Of a stretch of DNA of 10,358 bases, positions 8,718 through 10,358 are shown piece after piece. The stretch spans positions 1-10,358 of the forward strand of contig RFHX01000161.1 in NCBI GenBank assembly GCA_003695725.1, in the 5' to 3' direction. The translations under genes were made by a program, and so were the position numbers. Numbering within the stretch: position 1 is the stretch's first letter; each line of letters starts with the position of its first letter. The notes beneath the pieces were generated by a model. The model saw only the letters and a program-made list of their open reading frames with translations, ran no database searches and was not told where the DNA came from. The DNA comes from Candidatus Schekmanbacteria bacterium. Its GTDB lineage: Bacteria > Schekmanbacteria > GWA2-38-11 > J061.

Positions 8718-8736
8718 TTCAAATTATGTTAAATCT

Positions 8737-10266
8737 ATGAACTACGATTGTATCATTGTCGGCGGTGGAGTTGGAGGATTAGTTTGTGCCGCTTATCTTG
8801 CAAAAGCAGGAGCAAAAATTCTTCTATGCCACAAGTTTGACCATTTAGGAGGCACTGCTTCAGAATTTCGACGGGGAGAATTTCTTTTTCCTGCGGGGCC
8901 TCTGTCCTTCAGTTTTCACAGATTTGTTAAGAAAGTACTCAACGAATTAGATAGCACTAATGAAATCAAGTTTAAAAGGTCGCATTTTCAATATAAATCC
9001 CCTCATATCGACACAATAATTTCTTATCCCTTCCATCAATTGACTGAAAAACTTACAGCTTTTTATCCCAAAGAAAAAAAGGGAATAGAAGAATTCTTTA
9101 GGACAATGAAAAAACTCTCTTTAAAAAACTACATCGAGATAGAAAGAGAAACAGGGAAATTTCTAAGTGCCAAGGAAAGAGAAAGATATAAGGATATTCC
9201 GGATGTTGAAACTTTAGAATTTCCTGAAAATCTATCAGCATACGATGTGGCAGAAAGAATAATAGAAGATGAAAATTTAATAACTCTTTTATCAAATCAA
9301 AGCTTTGAAGAAGGGGAAATGTCAGCAGTACTTTGTGCAAATATGTGGGATATGATGTGCGAGAAAGGAATTTGGTATCCCCTAGGAGGTTTTAGAAGTA
9401 TTAATAATAGTTTTAAAAAAGTAATTGAAGAAAATGGAGGAGATATACTCCTTTCTTCTGAAGTTTCAAAAATTTTAATCAAAGGCAAAAGGGCAATTGG
9501 TGTAACGCTTAAAAATGGCGAATTTATCAAAGCAAATTTTGTCAGTTCAAATGCTGATTATAAGAATACCTTTTTAAAAATGGCATCAGGGGATTTGCCT
9601 GATAATAAGTTTTTGAATTGGGTAAAAAATCTTCAAGACAGCGGTTCAATCTTTTGTGTCTATCTTGGGATTGATACTGACAAAGTAGATTTATCACCTC
9701 TCAAAGCCGACCATTTATTTTACCGTGCTAACTTGAATTCTTCAATACCTTGGAAACACGATATTTCATCTATTGATTTTTTTCTAAATAGAGAATTTGA
9801 AATATGCAGATGGACCAATAAGGATAAAGATTCAGCACCAAAGGGGAAGGAAGTCATAATATTACGGACAAATGCTCCTTATACCTTTTTCAGAAGATGG
9901 ATAGGCAGAGAAGATAGAAGATTAGCTGGTTATTACGATTTCAAAGAAAAAATGGCAAACCTTTTTATCAAAGCGGCAGGTACACTTCTAAAAGGATTGG
10001 AAAATTCTGTTGAAGTTATTGAATGCTCAACTCCTCTCACATATCAATATTGGAGTGGAAGTAGTGAAGGTGCTTGCGCGGGTTGGTCATGGAGTAAAGA
10101 TAGCGAAATGGGAAGTAAATTCAAAGTGTTAATTAAAACCCCTATCGACAATCTGTTTATGGTTGGCTATCAGTCATTTTCTCAACTTTTTATGGGAGGG
10201 TATGCAACAGCAATTCAAAGTGGTAGATTAACTGCTAATGAAATATTAAATAATTCAATAAGTTAG
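8737..10266 (+). CDS. Phytoene desaturase/carotenoid isomerase-type FAD-dependent oxidoreductase
   Basis: This 509-residue flavoprotein belongs to the CrtI/CrtISO-type amine-oxidase superfamily. Members desaturate or isomerise polyenes or oxidise related substrates; the substrate here is unknown. The N-terminal dinucleotide-binding fold reads IIVGGGVGGLVCAAYLAKAG (7-26), followed by the second FAD contact DHLGGTASEF (35-44). The C-terminal part carries YWSGSSEGACAGWSW and then FMVGYQSFSQLFMGGYATAI with QSGRLTANEIL, the usual flavin-closing motif. At the end of the second strand, where the family normally has a ribose-binding Glu (V-L-E-K), this protein has Cys-His-Lys (H32). There is no signal peptide. 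No carotenoid genes (crtB, crtE) flank it, so it appears to stand alone, read away from the hemF remnant. A protoporphyrinogen-oxidase-like role is conceivable from position but not supported by motifs. Confidence 0.88.
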   Translation: MNYDCIIVGGGVGGLVCAAYLAKAGAKILLCHKFDHLGGTASEFRRGEFLFPAGPLSFSFHRFVKKVLNELDSTNEIKFKRSHFQYKSPHIDTIISYPFHQLTEKLTAFYPKEKKGIEEFFRTMKKLSLKNYIEIERETGKFLSAKERERYKDIPDVETLEFPENLSAYDVAERIIEDENLITLLSNQSFEEGEMSAVLCANMWDMMCEKGIWYPLGGFRSINNSFKKVIEENGGDILLSSEVSKILIKGKRAIGVTLKNGEFIKANFVSSNADYKNTFLKMASGDLPDNKFLNWVKNLQDSGSIFCVYLGIDTDKVDLSPLKADHLFYRANLNSSIPWKHDISSIDFFLNREFEICRWTNKDKDSAPKGKEVIILRTNAPYTFFRRWIGREDRRLAGYYDFKEKMANLFIKAAGTLLKGLENSVEVIECSTPLTYQYWSGSSEGACAGWSWSKDSEMGSKFKVLIKTPIDNLFMVGYQSFSQLFMGGYATAIQSGRLTANEILNNSIS

Positions 10267-10358
10267 TTTTCTTTCTGCTACAAAATTAAATCAATGGTCA
10301 TTCAAGAGTAATTTTTTTCAAAGAAAAATATGTTTTATCACATTGATAACAAAGGACA

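Larger units (their letters stand above)
8542..8736. other. Very AT-rich non-coding spacer with A/T-tract inverted repeats
   Basis: I see no coding signal on either strand. It contains an inverted repeat with 7-base arms CTCAAAA (8571-8577) and TTTTGAG (8591-8597), and a 12-base palindrome of six A then six T (8661-8672). Such phased A/T tracts can bend DNA or act as UP-like elements. This is the only space for the promoter of the oxidoreductase gene and the place where the missing N-terminal part of hemF would have been. Confidence 0.5.

Noticed and set aside
10267-10358. Possible start of another gene at the right edge
   Set aside because: The ATGs at 10292 and 10330 run into stops within a few codons; no coding signal or convincing terminator hairpin was found.

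Overview
The window looks like a chromosomal segment of an AT-rich, diderm (Gram-negative-type) bacterium. The diderm reading rests on a complete MlaE/MlaF/MlaD (MCE-type) phospholipid transport core followed by an exported protein. The NAD+-dependent DNA ligase confirms that it is bacterial. Gene content and protein style recall deltaproteobacteria-like or uncultured candidate-phylum genomes, but I cannot name a taxon from sequence alone. No rRNA, tRNA, CRISPR array, transposase or phage structural gene was seen.

Region 1 (67-5349) is a tight same-strand run: mlaE-type permease, an uncharacterised 224-aa protein, a DnaC/DnaI-like AAA+ ATPase, mlaF-type ATPase, mlaD-type MCE protein, and a 437-aa exported repeat protein. 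Gaps run from a 1-base overlap to 14 bases, so it is probably one operon. Two features stand out. A replication-type gene pair sits between the permease and ATPase genes of one transporter. The last gene encodes a protein built from about 18 short aromatic-Pro-aromatic repeats, in the place where periplasmic or outer-membrane partners of Mla systems are often encoded.

Region 2 (5411-8218) holds ligA (full length, all domains) and a PhnP-like metallo-beta-lactamase-fold phosphodiesterase, 27 bases apart and probably co-transcribed.

Region 3 (8215-8736) has no intact gene. Its left part, on the minus strand, is an open but start-less 108-codon stretch that reads clearly as the C-terminal part of an oxygen-dependent coproporphyrinogen III oxidase (HemF); the N-terminal half is gone. 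The rest is very AT-rich DNA with A/T-tract inverted repeats, probably carrying the promoter of the next gene.

Region 4 (8737-10266) is a phytoene-desaturase/carotenoid-isomerase-type FAD oxidoreductase of unknown substrate. The last 92 bases hold no recognisable gene.
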